Shown here piece after piece: positions 23,938 through 33,687 of a stretch of 41,813 nucleotides of DNA (within the stretch, counting starts at the first letter, position 1; the number at the start of each line of letters is the position of its first letter). Position numbers and translations under genes: made by a program. The notes beneath the pieces are model-generated. The model was not told where the DNA came from. It worked only from the letters and a program-made list of their open reading frames with translations, and searched no databases. Where the stretch lies: positions 1-41,813 of the forward strand of contig NZ_AEIU01000120.1 of the NCBI RefSeq assembly GCF_000165125.1, in the 5' to 3' direction. This stretch comes from Vibrio caribbeanicus ATCC BAA-2122. Lineage in GTDB: Bacteria; Pseudomonadota; Gammaproteobacteria; Enterobacterales; Vibrionaceae.

Positions 23938-26371
23938 AGCACTGATCGGCCATTACAGACGCTATCCTTTTCAAGTCCTATTGGTATGGCTTGGGTTGAC
24001 CTTGGGTGTTTCTTTGTTGGTGGGTGTTCTCGCAATTAATCATCATGCTTACAAGAGTTACCAAAATGGTGAAAAACTTTTTTCTAATCCTCTTCCCTAT
24101 CGTATTCGTCCTAAACAGACTATCAATAAGATTCCTCAAGGCTTCTATATCGAGCTGCGTAGAGCAGGTTTTAACCAATGCGCTCCTTTTGATAGCTTGC
24201 CTATTCAAACACCATCGGGAAAAAGTTTAACTCTTATTGGCCTTGACCCTAGTGCTCTAGTGCAATTAGTTAAAGGGACACCAGTCGAGGAGTTGGACTA
24301 CTTCATACTGATGCAACCCCCTTACCCTGTTTTAGTCAGTGAAGATTTAGCCGGTCACTTTAAGTGGAAAAACGGCGATACGATAAAACTCAGCGATGGT
24401 CAGCGTATCGGACCCATTAAAGTGGATTCTAAAGGCCTACTGCACGGAACTCGACTTGTCGCGGATATGTCGGTCCTACGTGGACTTGAGCGTAGCGCTA
24501 CGATTTCATTAATTGCATGCAGTGATATGCCAAGCAGTAAGCTTGCGAATTTAAAAGCAAATCTTCCGAGTGGTGTTGAACTAGTTCGTAGCTCAGCAGT
24601 CGAGTTCGAGACTCTAACCAGAGCATTTCATGTTAACCTCAATGCCATGGGAATGCTTGCGTTTTTAGTCGGCTTGTTCATTTTTTATCAGGCAATGTCC
24701 CTTTCTTTAAATCAACGCCAGCGCCTTGTAGGAATGCTGCGGCAAACAGGGGTATCGGGCTGGCAATTGACACGTGCTCTTTCTCTTGAGCTCTTTGTGT
24801 TGATATTTGTTTGTTGGTTGTGTGGAAATCTATTTGGTTTATTTTTAGCGAACCAGTTGATCCCTAAGGTTTCGTCAAGTTTAGCTGATCTTTATGGAGC
24901 AAATGTTGGTTTGCATGTTAGTTGGGATTGGAAAGCCAGTTTTGATAGCTTGGTTCTTTGTGTGTTAGGGGCAGCTATTGCTTGTACCTGGCCATTAGTA
25001 CGCTTGATTCGAACTCAACCGATTCGATTGACCACTCGATTAGCATTGATTCGCTTTACGGGAAAAGAATTTTCTTTGCAGGCACTTGTCGCTTGTGGGT
25101 TAGCAGTTGCAGCGATAGCTGTATACCAAGCGCCACACACGGAGGGCTCGGGCTACGCGATAATTACTTTTATGTTCCTCAGTACGGCTTTAATGACACC
25201 GTTTATTATCTGGAAGGTATTTGATACTTTCTCTTATATCTTGCCTTGGGTAAAAGTGCGTTGGTTTTTTGCCGATGCTGCAGCCAGTATGAGTTATCGT
25301 GGTGTAGCGACGATGGCTTTCATGCTTGCTATGGCTGCCAATATCGGCATAGAGACTATGATAAGTAGTTTTCGAGATACTACCGATAAATGGCTAAATC
25401 AGAGACTTGCTGCGGATGTGTATGTTTATCCTCATAATAACGTCGCATCAAGAATGAGTGTTTGGCTTAAAGCACAGCCTGAAGTCAATGCTGTTTGGTG
25501 GCGTTGGGAAAAAGAGGTACAAACTTCTAAAGGCATTATCCAGGTTGTCAGTACCGGAGACTCAGATTCTGAACTGGATTCTATGACTGTTAAGTTAGGC
25601 GTTCCCAATTATTGGTATCATCTTCACCACTCAAAGAGTGTGATGATCAGTGAATCAATGGCACTCAAGCTCAACATTCGACCAGGCGACCAGCTTGATT
25701 TATCAGGAAATTTGGGTGCCGGATGGAGAGTTGTAGGTGTTTACTATGACTACGGTAATCCATTTAACCAAATTCTCCTATCACAGAGAAATTGGCTTCA
25801 AGGTTATTCTGGTGGCGGTTCCGTCGTTCTTGGTGTCAGACTGGATGATAAAAAAGACATTGATGATTTTTCCGGCCGACTATCGCGCAAGTTCAAATTG
25901 AGCTCTGAACGACTATTCGATAATAGTCACATTTATGCTCATGCTTTAAAGACGTTTGATCGAACATTTTCAATTGCAGATACATTGGGTAACATTACCT
26001 TGGTGATTGCTGTCTTGGGAATTTCATTTGCGACTATGGCTGGGGAAACATCGCGCCAACAAAATATTGCTTTACTGCGCTGTCTCGGTATTTCTGGAAG
26101 AGAAATTTTGGTTTTTGCGGGGTTACAACTACTCGTATTTGGAATAATATCAATTCTGATCGCTATACCTCTGGGTCTTGTTTTAGCCAACCTAGTGGTT
26201 GAAATCATCATTAAGAATTATTTTGGATGGACTATGGTATTAAACTTTATTCCACAGGATTATTTAGTTTCCGTTGTTCTGATTCTTATTGCTTTGATTT
26301 TCGCTGGATCCTTGGCCGTTGTCAGAGTGGTCAAGCTCGCCCCGATTAAATCATTGAGAGATGCCGTTTAA
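23918..26371 (+). CDS. Large ABC permease with two FtsX domains (AttF/G-like)
   Basis: An 817-residue permease of the FtsX/MacB superfamily. After TM1 (about 17-39) comes a periplasmic domain. A first FtsX block starts at NLNAMGMLAFLVGLFIFYQA (about 240) with QRQRLVGMLRQTGVSGWQL. Further TMs lie near 285, 350, 390 and 415. A second periplasmic domain (about 490-690) is followed by a second FtsX block (TLGNITLVIAVLGISFATMA, ALLRCLGISGREILVFAGLQ). Such double permeases supply both membrane halves in one chain. It overlaps the ATPase gene by 20 bases and touches the next gene with no gap, so the three products surely work together. The substrate is unknown. Confidence 0.88.
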   Translation: MLWPVVKALIGHYRRYPFQVLLVWLGLTLGVSLLVGVLAINHHAYKSYQNGEKLFSNPLPYRIRPKQTINKIPQGFYIELRRAGFNQCAPFDSLPIQTPSGKSLTLIGLDPSALVQLVKGTPVEELDYFILMQPPYPVLVSEDLAGHFKWKNGDTIKLSDGQRIGPIKVDSKGLLHGTRLVADMSVLRGLERSATISLIACSDMPSSKLANLKANLPSGVELVRSSAVEFETLTRAFHVNLNAMGMLAFLVGLFIFYQAMSLSLNQRQRLVGMLRQTGVSGWQLTRALSLELFVLIFVCWLCGNLFGLFLANQLIPKVSSSLADLYGANVGLHVSWDWKASFDSLVLCVLGAAIACTWPLVRLIRTQPIRLTTRLALIRFTGKEFSLQALVACGLAVAAIAVYQAPHTEGSGYAIITFMFLSTALMTPFIIWKVFDTFSYILPWVKVRWFFADAAASMSYRGVATMAFMLAMAANIGIETMISSFRDTTDKWLNQRLAADVYVYPHNNVASRMSVWLKAQPEVNAVWWRWEKEVQTSKGIIQVVSTGDSDSELDSMTVKLGVPNYWYHLHHSKSVMISESMALKLNIRPGDQLDLSGNLGAGWRVVGVYYDYGNPFNQILLSQRNWLQGYSGGGSVVLGVRLDDKKDIDDFSGRLSRKFKLSSERLFDNSHIYAHALKTFDRTFSIADTLGNITLVIAVLGISFATMAGETSRQQNIALLRCLGISGREILVFAGLQLLVFGIISILIAIPLGLVLANLVVEIIIKNYFGWTMVLNFIPQDYLVSVVLILIALIFAGSLAVVRVVKLAPIKSLRDAV

Positions 26372-27475
26372 ATGTTTAGAAGTAAAGTCACTTTGGCGTG
26401 CGTTTTGTTAACTTTGCTAGTGTTGGGTACCTTATATTTCTTCTCACCAAATTACGGCTATCACGTCATTGAACGAGAGCATGAAAATACAATTACCGAT
26501 TACACACACAGCGATGTTTTTGAGCCTGTTCTGCCCAACGACAAAGTGACTCTGCCCAGTGCTTACCAAGCACAAAGGGAATTTAAGCATGGCATTTGGC
26601 ACTTTTTCGCCAATGTAGTCGATCACTCAGGCAAAAAATTTGGAATTCAATGGAGTTTTTATCGGATTGGGCAAGCTGAATCGGTGGCACATGGTTGGTC
26701 CAATTCTGAATTGTACATAGCCTATATCGTTATTTCAGATAACAATAAGGTGTGGAAACAACAACGGATAGCTCGTGGTGGTATTGGGCAAGCTGGTATA
26801 CTAAACAATCCATTCAGATTGTGGGTAGATAATTGGCAATGGAATTCAACAGGTCATGCCCCTCTACCTGGAGTGCTTTCGGTTGCTACCGACGATTTTT
26901 CGATTAGACTGAGTACGGTGAAATCTGGGCCGATAATAATTTCAGGTGAGGGAGGCTATGTCAAAAAGCATGACCTTCTTCCGATGGCTTCCAAACGTAT
27001 TACCGCACCTTTTCTAGACGTTGAGGGCGAGATGCAACTGGGGCAAGGGACAAATATTCCCTTTTCTGGCTCAGGTTGGATGAGCAAAGAGTGGGGTAAC
27101 CAGGTGGTTCCTGAACGTAACCAACAAGGTTTAAATCTTGCTTTCAATTTAGATAACGGTAGCAACCTTTTTATAGAACGCTACCACCCTAAAGGACAGA
27201 GTGAATTTCTAACTGGTCAACTGGTGAGAAAAGATGGTACCTCTATCGTCCTCAATGCTAAAGACATAAAGCTTAGCTCTCTCGAAGATACTTCCAATGG
27301 CGGTTTGCCCTTGGCTTGGTCCTTGTCATTACCTAAATACGATATTGAACTCAAAACACAGGTGCTCAACACGAAGCTTTGGCTGCCGTTTACTCTTCCT
27401 TATTGGGAAGGCGCTATATATGCGACAGGAACTCATACCGCTTCGGGTTTTATGCAGCTAACAGGTTTTGAGTAA
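26372..27475 (+). CDS. AttH/CrtC-type lipocalin-like protein
   Basis: A 367-residue protein with an N-terminal membrane anchor or signal (about residues 7-26) and two lipocalin-like beta-barrel halves. WHFFANVVDHSGKKFGIQWS, FSGSGWMSKEWGNQV and LSLPKYDIELKTQVLNTKLW are the recurring marks of the AttH/CrtC N-terminal family. In att-like loci this protein accompanies an ABC exporter. It is thought to bind a hydrophobic ligand in the periplasm; that function is inferred. The ATG follows the permease TAA directly, so translation is coupled. A weak hairpin follows at 27507-27526. Confidence 0.78.
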   Translation: MFRSKVTLACVLLTLLVLGTLYFFSPNYGYHVIEREHENTITDYTHSDVFEPVLPNDKVTLPSAYQAQREFKHGIWHFFANVVDHSGKKFGIQWSFYRIGQAESVAHGWSNSELYIAYIVISDNNKVWKQQRIARGGIGQAGILNNPFRLWVDNWQWNSTGHAPLPGVLSVATDDFSIRLSTVKSGPIIISGEGGYVKKHDLLPMASKRITAPFLDVEGEMQLGQGTNIPFSGSGWMSKEWGNQVVPERNQQGLNLAFNLDNGSNLFIERYHPKGQSEFLTGQLVRKDGTSIVLNAKDIKLSSLEDTSNGGLPLAWSLSLPKYDIELKTQVLNTKLWLPFTLPYWEGAIYATGTHTASGFMQLTGFE

Positions 27476-27506
27476 AAATTAGCAATAATGGATGTTCTTT
27501 ACATTT

Positions 27507-27526
27507 ATGAGCAGCAGGTTGCTCAT
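27507..27526 (+). terminator. Possible weak terminator after att-like operon
   Basis: ATGAGCA (27507-27513) / TGCTCAT (27520-27526), a 7-bp stem with a 6-base loop followed only by TTAA. It is the sole hairpin seen between the operon and nhaA. Confidence 0.4.
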
Positions 27527-27717
27527 TTAATGTGGAAACTATTTGAATTTGCCTATAATAATAAAGGGAAAATTTGATGTTTATGAGTATTGTGATTCGG
27601 AAAAACCGAAATTAAAACTCAAAACAATCGATTTTTCTAGATGTGGCTAACTGTATAAACTCAAACGTATTCATTGTTAATCGCTTCTATACATCATAAC
27701 AATAAGGGCAAAATATC

Positions 27718-28902
27718 ATGAGAGATATGATTCGCGATTTTTTAAAAATGGAATCTGCTAGCGGTATCCTCCTTGTGGTCGCAGCGGCAGTAGCCATGTT
27801 AATCGCAAACACTACCCTGTACGATGCGTATCAAGGTTTCCAGAATGCTTACATTTTAGGTTTGTCTGTATCACACTGGATTAATGACGGCCTCATGGCC
27901 ATTTTCTTTCTTCTTATCGGACTAGAGGTAAAAAGAGAGTTGCTCGAGGGAGCACTTAAGTCGAAAGAAACTGCGGTTTTTCCCGCCATTGCCGCTGTAG
28001 GGGGGATGTTACTGCCTGCGGTTGTCTATTTGTTGTTTAACTACCAAGACCCACAAGCGATTAAAGGCTGGGCAATACCGGCAGCAACAGACATTGCCTT
28101 TGCACTAGGTATCATGGCATTGCTCGGTAAAAGAGTACCTGTAAGTCTCAAAGTGTTTCTCCTCGCACTGGCTATTATTGATGATCTCGGTGTCGTCGTC
28201 ATCATCGCACTTTTTTACACGGGAGAATTATCCACGACTGCGCTCGCAGTAGGGTTCGCTATGACGGCAGCCTTGTTCTTATTAAATGCTAAACAAGTGA
28301 CTCGGCTTACACCCTATGTCGTTGTAGGAGCCATTCTTTGGGTAGCAGTATTGAAATCAGGAGTTCATGCGACATTAGCTGGCGTGGTTATCGGTTTTGC
28401 AATACCACTCCAGGGGAAAAAGGGTGGCAAGTCACCACTCAAGCACATGGAACATGCACTGCATCCTTATGTGGCGTTCTTAATTCTTCCTGTATTTGCA
28501 TTCGCTAACGCGGGCATTTCTTTGCAAGGTGTCTCGTTTGAGGGACTAACATCTATGTTACCACTCGGAATTGCAATGGGATTGCTAATTGGTAAGCCGC
28601 TCGGTATCTTTTCGTTTAGCTGGTTGGCTGTGAAGTCGGGAGTTGCTAAATTACCAGAAGGTGTCAATTTTATACATATTTTCGCAGTGTCGGTACTCTG
28701 TGGTATCGGCTTTACGATGTCAATTTTCATCTCTTCACTGGCGTTTGGTAGTGGGAATGCAGAGTTTGATACCTATGCCAGACTTGGGATATTAATGGGC
28801 TCGACGACGGCGGCTATCTTAGGGTACATATTATTGAGCGCATCTTTACCAAAGAAGCTAAATAGTGTTGAGAGTTCAGCTGAGGTCAAGTCTCAACACT
28901 AA
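27718..28902 (+). CDS. nhaA: Na+/H+ antiporter NhaA
   Basis: NhaA exports Na+ or Li+ in exchange for two protons and is important for alkali and salt tolerance in marine bacteria. The 394-residue protein aligns with E. coli NhaA through its essential acids: Asp125 in [11 protein letters not shown] and the pair Asp155-Asp156 in [10 protein letters not shown] (E. coli 133, 163 and 164, same spacing). The start [19 protein letters not shown] is typical. AAGGGC lies about 8 bases before the ATG. It is monocistronic with its own terminator. Confidence 0.96.
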   Translation: MRDMIRDFLKMESASGILLVVAAAVAMLIANTTLYDAYQGFQNAYILGLSVSHWINDGLMAIFFLLIGLEVKRELLEGALKSKETAVFPAIAAVGGMLLPAVVYLLFNYQDPQAIKGWAIPAATDIAFALGIMALLGKRVPVSLKVFLLALAIIDDLGVVVIIALFYTGELSTTALAVGFAMTAALFLLNAKQVTRLTPYVVVGAILWVAVLKSGVHATLAGVVIGFAIPLQGKKGGKSPLKHMEHALHPYVAFLILPVFAFANAGISLQGVSFEGLTSMLPLGIAMGLLIGKPLGIFSFSWLAVKSGVAKLPEGVNFIHIFAVSVLCGIGFTMSIFISSLAFGSGNAEFDTYARLGILMGSTTAAILGYILLSASLPKKLNSVESSAEVKSQH

Positions 28903-28923
28903 ACAAGACCACTTTTTCCTATT

Positions 28924-28954
28924 AAGGCGCTCGATTTGAGCGCCTTTCTTTTTT
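28924..28954 (+). terminator. Terminator after nhaA
   Basis: Perfect 9-bp stem AAGGCGCTC / GAGCGCCTT (28924-28932, 28938-28946), loop GATTT, then TCTTTTTT. Confidence 0.92.
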
Positions 28955-29468
28955 CTGGGTATGGCTTCAACCAATGTTAAACTTGCGGTAATCGTCTTGA
29001 TGCTATTTTCTTGATTCAATCCAAACTTTGATTGCGTGACCATAGTTTAAATCAGGTTGGTGAAATTTATTGCCAGACTAAACGGGTTTGTGTTAGCTTT
29101 CGCGGTAATCTCGGAGGGTAGTATTTTCTGGGGGATACGCGCATTGCTCATTCAGGCTGAGTGTACAATGCGTAGGGTAGGTATCAACATACTTTTGTGT
29201 TGATAGACGGGATACTGATGCTGTTACTAGCATATAAATAGGAAACCCAACATTGAAATTACACAACACAACTAACATCATCAGCTTAGCCACTTCACAT
29301 CCACCTGTAGTTCAGTGCTGTCGCATCGCCGAACCTTGATCTAATTACTCACGATATTAACCGTCCATAAGGATGGCTACTTTGTGCGCGCTTTATTTTT
29401 GAAGCGTTCAGTGTATTGTTTTACCTCACAGATTGCCGTTTATGAGGTAAATACCAAAGGGAAATAAC
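28955..29468. promoter_or_regulatory. Regulatory region of norspermidine operon
   Basis: About 500 bases without a certain gene. Structures seen: inverted repeat TATCAACA/TGTTGATA (29182-29189, 29198-29205); CCATAAGGATGG (29365-29376), a small hairpin presenting GG(A) in its loop, similar to a CsrA-type site; and a 9-bp dyad TTTACCTCA/TGAGGTAAA (29420-29428, 29443-29451) ending 17 bases before the first ATG. A minus-strand 66-codon ORF at 29093-29293 is possible. Confidence 0.45.
29093..29293 (-). CDS. Possible small exported or membrane peptide
   Basis: A 66-residue frame starting with GTG at 29293, preceded by AGGTGG with 7-base spacing. The first 28 residues are hydrophobic (MAKLMMLVVLCNFNVGFPIY), like a signal or anchor, and the rest is polar with two cysteines. 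It overlaps the palindrome at 29182-29205. The ribosome-binding site is the main support; composition is not decisive. Confidence 0.25.
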   Translation of the reverse strand: MAKLMMLVVLCNFNVGFPIYMLVTASVSRLSTQKYVDTYPTHCTLSLNEQCAYPPENTTLRDYRES

Positions 29469-32378
29469 ATGGGTACAGCCTTTGAAGTTGATGAGACAAT
29501 AAAAAACAACCTATCGAGCAATCTCAGCTTGATGGATTATCCTAATCCTTCGGAATTATATAATCTATCATCTGATCTTATTCTCAAGGAGCAAGAGCAA
29601 CATGAATCTTCAGTTCGTTCTTATCCGAGACGACTTCCCATTGCTATAAAACAAGCTTACGGTGCTCTGGTTGAGGATATGAAGGGTCAAATTTACCTAG
29701 ATTGCTTGGCCGGAGCCGGAACTTTAGCTCTTGGTTACAATCATTCAGAAATAAACCAAGCTCTCAAAAAACAATTGGATAGTGGGCTTCCCTATCAAAC
29801 GCTTGATATAGCGACAGAATCCAAGACTCACTTCATTAAAACGGTGAAAAGCTTTTTACCCCCATCACTAGCAAACGATAGCGTGATTCAATTTTGCGGT
29901 CCTTCTGGGGCTGATGCTGTCGAGGCTGCTATCAAGTTAGCGAAGCAAACCACAGGTCGGAATGGTATGTTTGCATTCCGTGGTGCTTATCATGGCATGA
30001 CTAACGGTACGATGGCGATGATGGGGAATCTATCGACTAAATCTCGACGTACTGGTTTGATGTCTGATGTACACTTTATGCCTTTTCCTTATGCTCTGCG
30101 TTGCCCATTTGGTTTAGGCGGAGAAAAAGGTGCTGAAGCTGGTATTCGCTATATAGAGCGACTCCTCCACGATGATGAGTCTGGTCTATTAAAACCTGCA
30201 GCATTTATTGTTGAACCTATCCAAGGTGAGGGAGGAGTGATTCCAGCTCCCGCTTTTTGGTTAAAAGAATTAAGACGCCTTTGTGACGAACATGACATTC
30301 TCCTAATTTTTGATGAAATTCAATGTGGTGTTGGTAAATCTGGGTACAACTTCGCGTTTGAAGAATCTGGTGTTATTCCCGATATCCTCTGTCTGTCGAA
30401 AGCCATTGGTGGAGGTATGCCAATGTCACTACTGGTTATAAAGCAAGAATATGATACCTGGAAGCCAGGAGAGCATACAGGAACCTTTAGAGGCAATCAG
30501 CTTGCTATGGTTGCAGGGGCAAAAGCACTCGAGATCATTAAACGCGATAAGCTTGTCGAGCATGCAAATTGCGCAGGCCAATACTTCCGTCATGGTTTAG
30601 AGGAACTCAAAAGGCGAGTCGATTGTATTGCTGAAGTTCGTGGGAAAGGCCTGATGCTTGGTATGGAGCTTAAAAAACCAGGTAGTGAAATCAATCAATT
30701 CGGTGAGCCAGTTTCCGATGGGGAACTCACATTAAGAGTTCAAAGAGCAGCATTGGAAAGAGGTCTGATGGTGGAGAAAGGAGGGAGAGACGGCTCTGTG
30801 ATTCGCTTTTTACCTCCTTTAATTATCTCCTTCGCACAGATCGATTTTGCTTTGAAAGTTATAGAAGAAGCAATTCTAGCTTCCGGTGGATCCTTAATTG
30901 AAACACAAGAATCAAACAATGAGTGGACGAAACATTTTATTCAAGTTGGTCAGGGTGGGAGTGACGAGTTTGTAAAGGTGATGAACCATACTGTGTCACA
31001 AATTAAGACATTATTCGAGGAGACGGGTGCGCCGTATTCAGGGTTAGATCCTGTGGAACTGGAGCGCAGAATTCAAAGTCAGCAGTTTCCCAAACAAGGT
31101 AACTCACTAAAAGCGGTTGTGACCGATACATCAAATTTGATCGCCAGAAACTCTATCATAGTCCAGCATCCAAGTTGTATTGCACACCTGCATACACCAC
31201 CGATGATCTCATCCATTGTTGCTGAGACTATCATTGCGACTTTAAACCAATCGATGGATTCCTGGGATCAGGCTTCTGCAGCGACGTACTTAGAACAAAA
31301 AGTGGTGGATTGGCTGTGCGGTTTGTATGCTCTTGGTGATCATGCTGATGGTATTTTTACTAGCGGTGGCACTCAAAGTAACCTAATGGGATTGTTACTT
31401 GCGAGGGATTGGATCGCTAAGAGAATCGCCGGACATTCTGTTCAACAAGCTGGCTTACCGAACTGTTACGATAAATTGCGCATTGTATGCTCCGAAACGT
31501 CGCACTTTACAATACAAAAGTCAGCTTCTTTACTTGGCTTGGGTGAACGCGCTGTACATTGTGTTGCATCAAATAATGATGGAAGCATTAACATTACAGC
31601 ACTAGCTGAGGCTCTCCAAAGCTTGAAAAATGAGGGGCTTATTCCGTTTACTGTTGTGGGAACAGCAGGCACAACCGACCATGGTGCTATTGACAACCTG
31701 TCTGCAATGGCTGACCTAGCAAGTCAACATGAAGCTTGGTTTCATGTCGATGGGGCTTATGGTGGCGCTCTTATTTTAAGCAGTAGAAAGAGCATATTAA
31801 AGGGGATTGAAAAAGCCGATTCTCTCAGTGTTGATTTCCACAAACTTTTTTACCAAACCATCAGTTGCGGTGCTTTACTGGTGAAAAATAAACAGGACTT
31901 CAGATGTTTACTTCATCATGCTGATTACCTGAACCGTGAGCACGATACGCTGCCGAATCTTGTTGATAAGTCGATATCTACAACCAAACGATTTGATGCT
32001 CTTAAAGTTTTCATGACGATGCAAAATGTCGGAGAAGCGACGTTAGGTGAAATGTATGATCATCTTCTCGCACAAACTCAACAAGTAGCGCAAATTGTTG
32101 ATGAGCTTGATCAGTTTGAACTTCTTGCTCAACCATTGTTATCAACAATATTATTTCGTTACAAAGGCCAGATTTCCACTAGCTTAGATAAATTTAATCA
32201 GCACTTACGATTGGCAGCTTTGAAGCGAGGTACTGCTGTTTTAGGTGAAACGGTTTTCGACGGTAAATCCGCATTAAAATTAACAATCCTGAACCCTTGC
32301 TTGGGTATTTCAGATTTTCACACTCTATTCGAAGATATTGATAGTTTGGCAATAGAATTAGCAGAGAGAGGACAATAG
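29469..32378 (+). CDS. Fused diaminobutyrate aminotransferase/decarboxylase
   Basis: A 969-residue bifunctional PLP enzyme. The N-terminal half (about 30-470) is a class III aminotransferase making L-2,4-diaminobutyrate from aspartate semialdehyde and glutamate: FCGPSGADAVEAAIKLAK, FDEIQCGVGKSG (PLP Asp282) and LSKAIGGGMPMS (Schiff-base Lys311). The C-terminal half (about 490-969) is a group II decarboxylase making 1,3-diaminopropane: TSGGTQSNLMGLL, GTAGTTDHGAID, WFHVDGAYGG and VDFHKLFYQ (PLP Lys792). Vibrio species carry these activities as one polypeptide. It is the first gene of the norspermidine operon; AAAGG lies about 10 bases before the ATG. All catalytic motifs are intact. Confidence 0.93.
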   Translation: MGTAFEVDETIKNNLSSNLSLMDYPNPSELYNLSSDLILKEQEQHESSVRSYPRRLPIAIKQAYGALVEDMKGQIYLDCLAGAGTLALGYNHSEINQALKKQLDSGLPYQTLDIATESKTHFIKTVKSFLPPSLANDSVIQFCGPSGADAVEAAIKLAKQTTGRNGMFAFRGAYHGMTNGTMAMMGNLSTKSRRTGLMSDVHFMPFPYALRCPFGLGGEKGAEAGIRYIERLLHDDESGLLKPAAFIVEPIQGEGGVIPAPAFWLKELRRLCDEHDILLIFDEIQCGVGKSGYNFAFEESGVIPDILCLSKAIGGGMPMSLLVIKQEYDTWKPGEHTGTFRGNQLAMVAGAKALEIIKRDKLVEHANCAGQYFRHGLEELKRRVDCIAEVRGKGLMLGMELKKPGSEINQFGEPVSDGELTLRVQRAALERGLMVEKGGRDGSVIRFLPPLIISFAQIDFALKVIEEAILASGGSLIETQESNNEWTKHFIQVGQGGSDEFVKVMNHTVSQIKTLFEETGAPYSGLDPVELERRIQSQQFPKQGNSLKAVVTDTSNLIARNSIIVQHPSCIAHLHTPPMISSIVAETIIATLNQSMDSWDQASAATYLEQKVVDWLCGLYALGDHADGIFTSGGTQSNLMGLLLARDWIAKRIAGHSVQQAGLPNCYDKLRIVCSETSHFTIQKSASLLGLGERAVHCVASNNDGSINITALAEALQSLKNEGLIPFTVVGTAGTTDHGAIDNLSAMADLASQHEAWFHVDGAYGGALILSSRKSILKGIEKADSLSVDFHKLFYQTISCGALLVKNKQDFRCLLHHADYLNREHDTLPNLVDKSISTTKRFDALKVFMTMQNVGEATLGEMYDHLLAQTQQVAQIVDELDQFELLAQPLLSTILFRYKGQISTSLDKFNQHLRLAALKRGTAVLGETVFDGKSALKLTILNPCLGISDFHTLFEDIDSLAIELAERGQ

Positions 32379-32383
32379 ATATT

Positions 32384-33628
32384 ATGGCGATATTACAGAT
32401 TGGTGCAGGTGGTGTTGGATGGGTTATTGCTCACAAGGCTGCGCAAAACAATGATGTACTTGGTGATATTACGATTGCCTCTCGAACACTGAGTAAATGT
32501 GAGAAGATAATAGATTCAATTAAATCCAAAGGTAATTTAAAAGACACCACCAAAAACTTGGCTGCCTATACGGTCAATGCTGATGATGTCGATGCACTTT
32601 TGACTCTTATCGATCAGGTGAAACCCGATCTAGTAATTAATGCTGGACCTCCATGGGTAAATATGACCATTATGGAAGCATGTTATCAGGCCAAGGTGAG
32701 CTATCTGGATACTTCTGTTGCAGTCGATCTATGTTCAGAAGGCCAGCAAGTCCCACAAGCTTATGATTGGCAGTGGGAATACAGAGAAAAATTTGAACAA
32801 GCGGGTATTACGGGTATTTTAGGTGCGGGTTTTGATCCAGGGGTAGTATCTGTATTCGCAGCCTATGCTGTAAAACATCTATTTGATGAGATAGATATTA
32901 TAGATGTCATGGATGTCAATGCTGGTGACCATGGTAAAAAGTTTGCTACTAACTTTGATCCAGAAACCAATATGCTTGAAATTCAAGGAGACTCGTTTTA
33001 TTGGGAAGATAATGCATGGAAGCAAGTGCCTTGCCACTCACGAATGCTTGAGTTCGATTTCCCATTAGTTGGTAAACATAAAGTTTACTCAATGGCTCAT
33101 GATGAAGTACGTTCTATGAAGGAGTTTATACCTGCAAAACGTATTGAGTTTTGGATGGGTTTTGGGGATAAGTATCTAAACTATTTCAATTGTATGAAAG
33201 ACATTGGCCTTTTAAGCCCAGAGCCTCTCGAGTTGCATGATGGAACAGTAGTTCAGCCATTGCATGTTTTAAAAGCACTGTTGCCAGATCCAACTTCGTT
33301 GGCTCCGGGGTACACTGGTAAAACGTGCATTGGAACTTGGGTTCAAGGCTCTAAAGATGGTAAAGATAGAAGTGTGTTTATTTATAATAATGCTGATCAT
33401 GAAGTAGCTTATGATGATGTTGAGCACCAAGCTATCTCTTATACAACGGGGGTTCCAGCTATTACAGCAGCATTACAGTTCTTCAATGGTAATTGGGCTG
33501 ACAACGGTGTATTTAATATGGAACAGTTGGATCCTGACCCATTTTTGGAAATGATGCCGTCTATCGGTCTAGATTGGCATGTTCAGGAACTTGAGCCGGG
33601 TCAGCCTGAAATCCACACTTTGAAATAA
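32384..33628 (+). CDS. Carboxynorspermidine synthase/dehydrogenase
   Basis: It joins 1,3-diaminopropane to aspartate semialdehyde as a Schiff base and reduces it with NADPH to carboxynorspermidine. The 414-residue protein is of the saccharopine-dehydrogenase family: Rossmann loop QIGAGGVGWV (5-14), SRTLSKCEKI after beta2, VINAGPPWVNMTIMEACYQA, and GAGFDPGVVSVFAAYAVK, the family's substrate-domain entry. It starts 5 bases after the fusion gene's stop, which marks one operon. The product is passed to NspC downstream. Other saccharopine-like enzymes are conceivable, but the neighbours settle the role. Confidence 0.92.
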   Translation: MAILQIGAGGVGWVIAHKAAQNNDVLGDITIASRTLSKCEKIIDSIKSKGNLKDTTKNLAAYTVNADDVDALLTLIDQVKPDLVINAGPPWVNMTIMEACYQAKVSYLDTSVAVDLCSEGQQVPQAYDWQWEYREKFEQAGITGILGAGFDPGVVSVFAAYAVKHLFDEIDIIDVMDVNAGDHGKKFATNFDPETNMLEIQGDSFYWEDNAWKQVPCHSRMLEFDFPLVGKHKVYSMAHDEVRSMKEFIPAKRIEFWMGFGDKYLNYFNCMKDIGLLSPEPLELHDGTVVQPLHVLKALLPDPTSLAPGYTGKTCIGTWVQGSKDGKDRSVFIYNNADHEVAYDDVEHQAISYTTGVPAITAALQFFNGNWADNGVFNMEQLDPDPFLEMMPSIGLDWHVQELEPGQPEIHTLK

Positions 33629-33645
33629 TAGCTATCTTAATATCT

Positions 33646-33671
33646 AAATGAGCCAAAATGTTGGCTCATTT
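33646..33671 (+). promoter_or_regulatory. Intercistronic hairpin before nspC
   Basis: A perfect 11-bp stem AAATGAGCCAA / TTGGCTCATTT with loop AATG fills most of the 59-base gap between the dehydrogenase gene and nspC. Only TGTC follows, not a T-run, so it is more likely to stabilise or partly attenuate the mRNA than to end it. Confidence 0.6.
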
Positions 33672-33687
33672 GTCATGAGTAACCACA

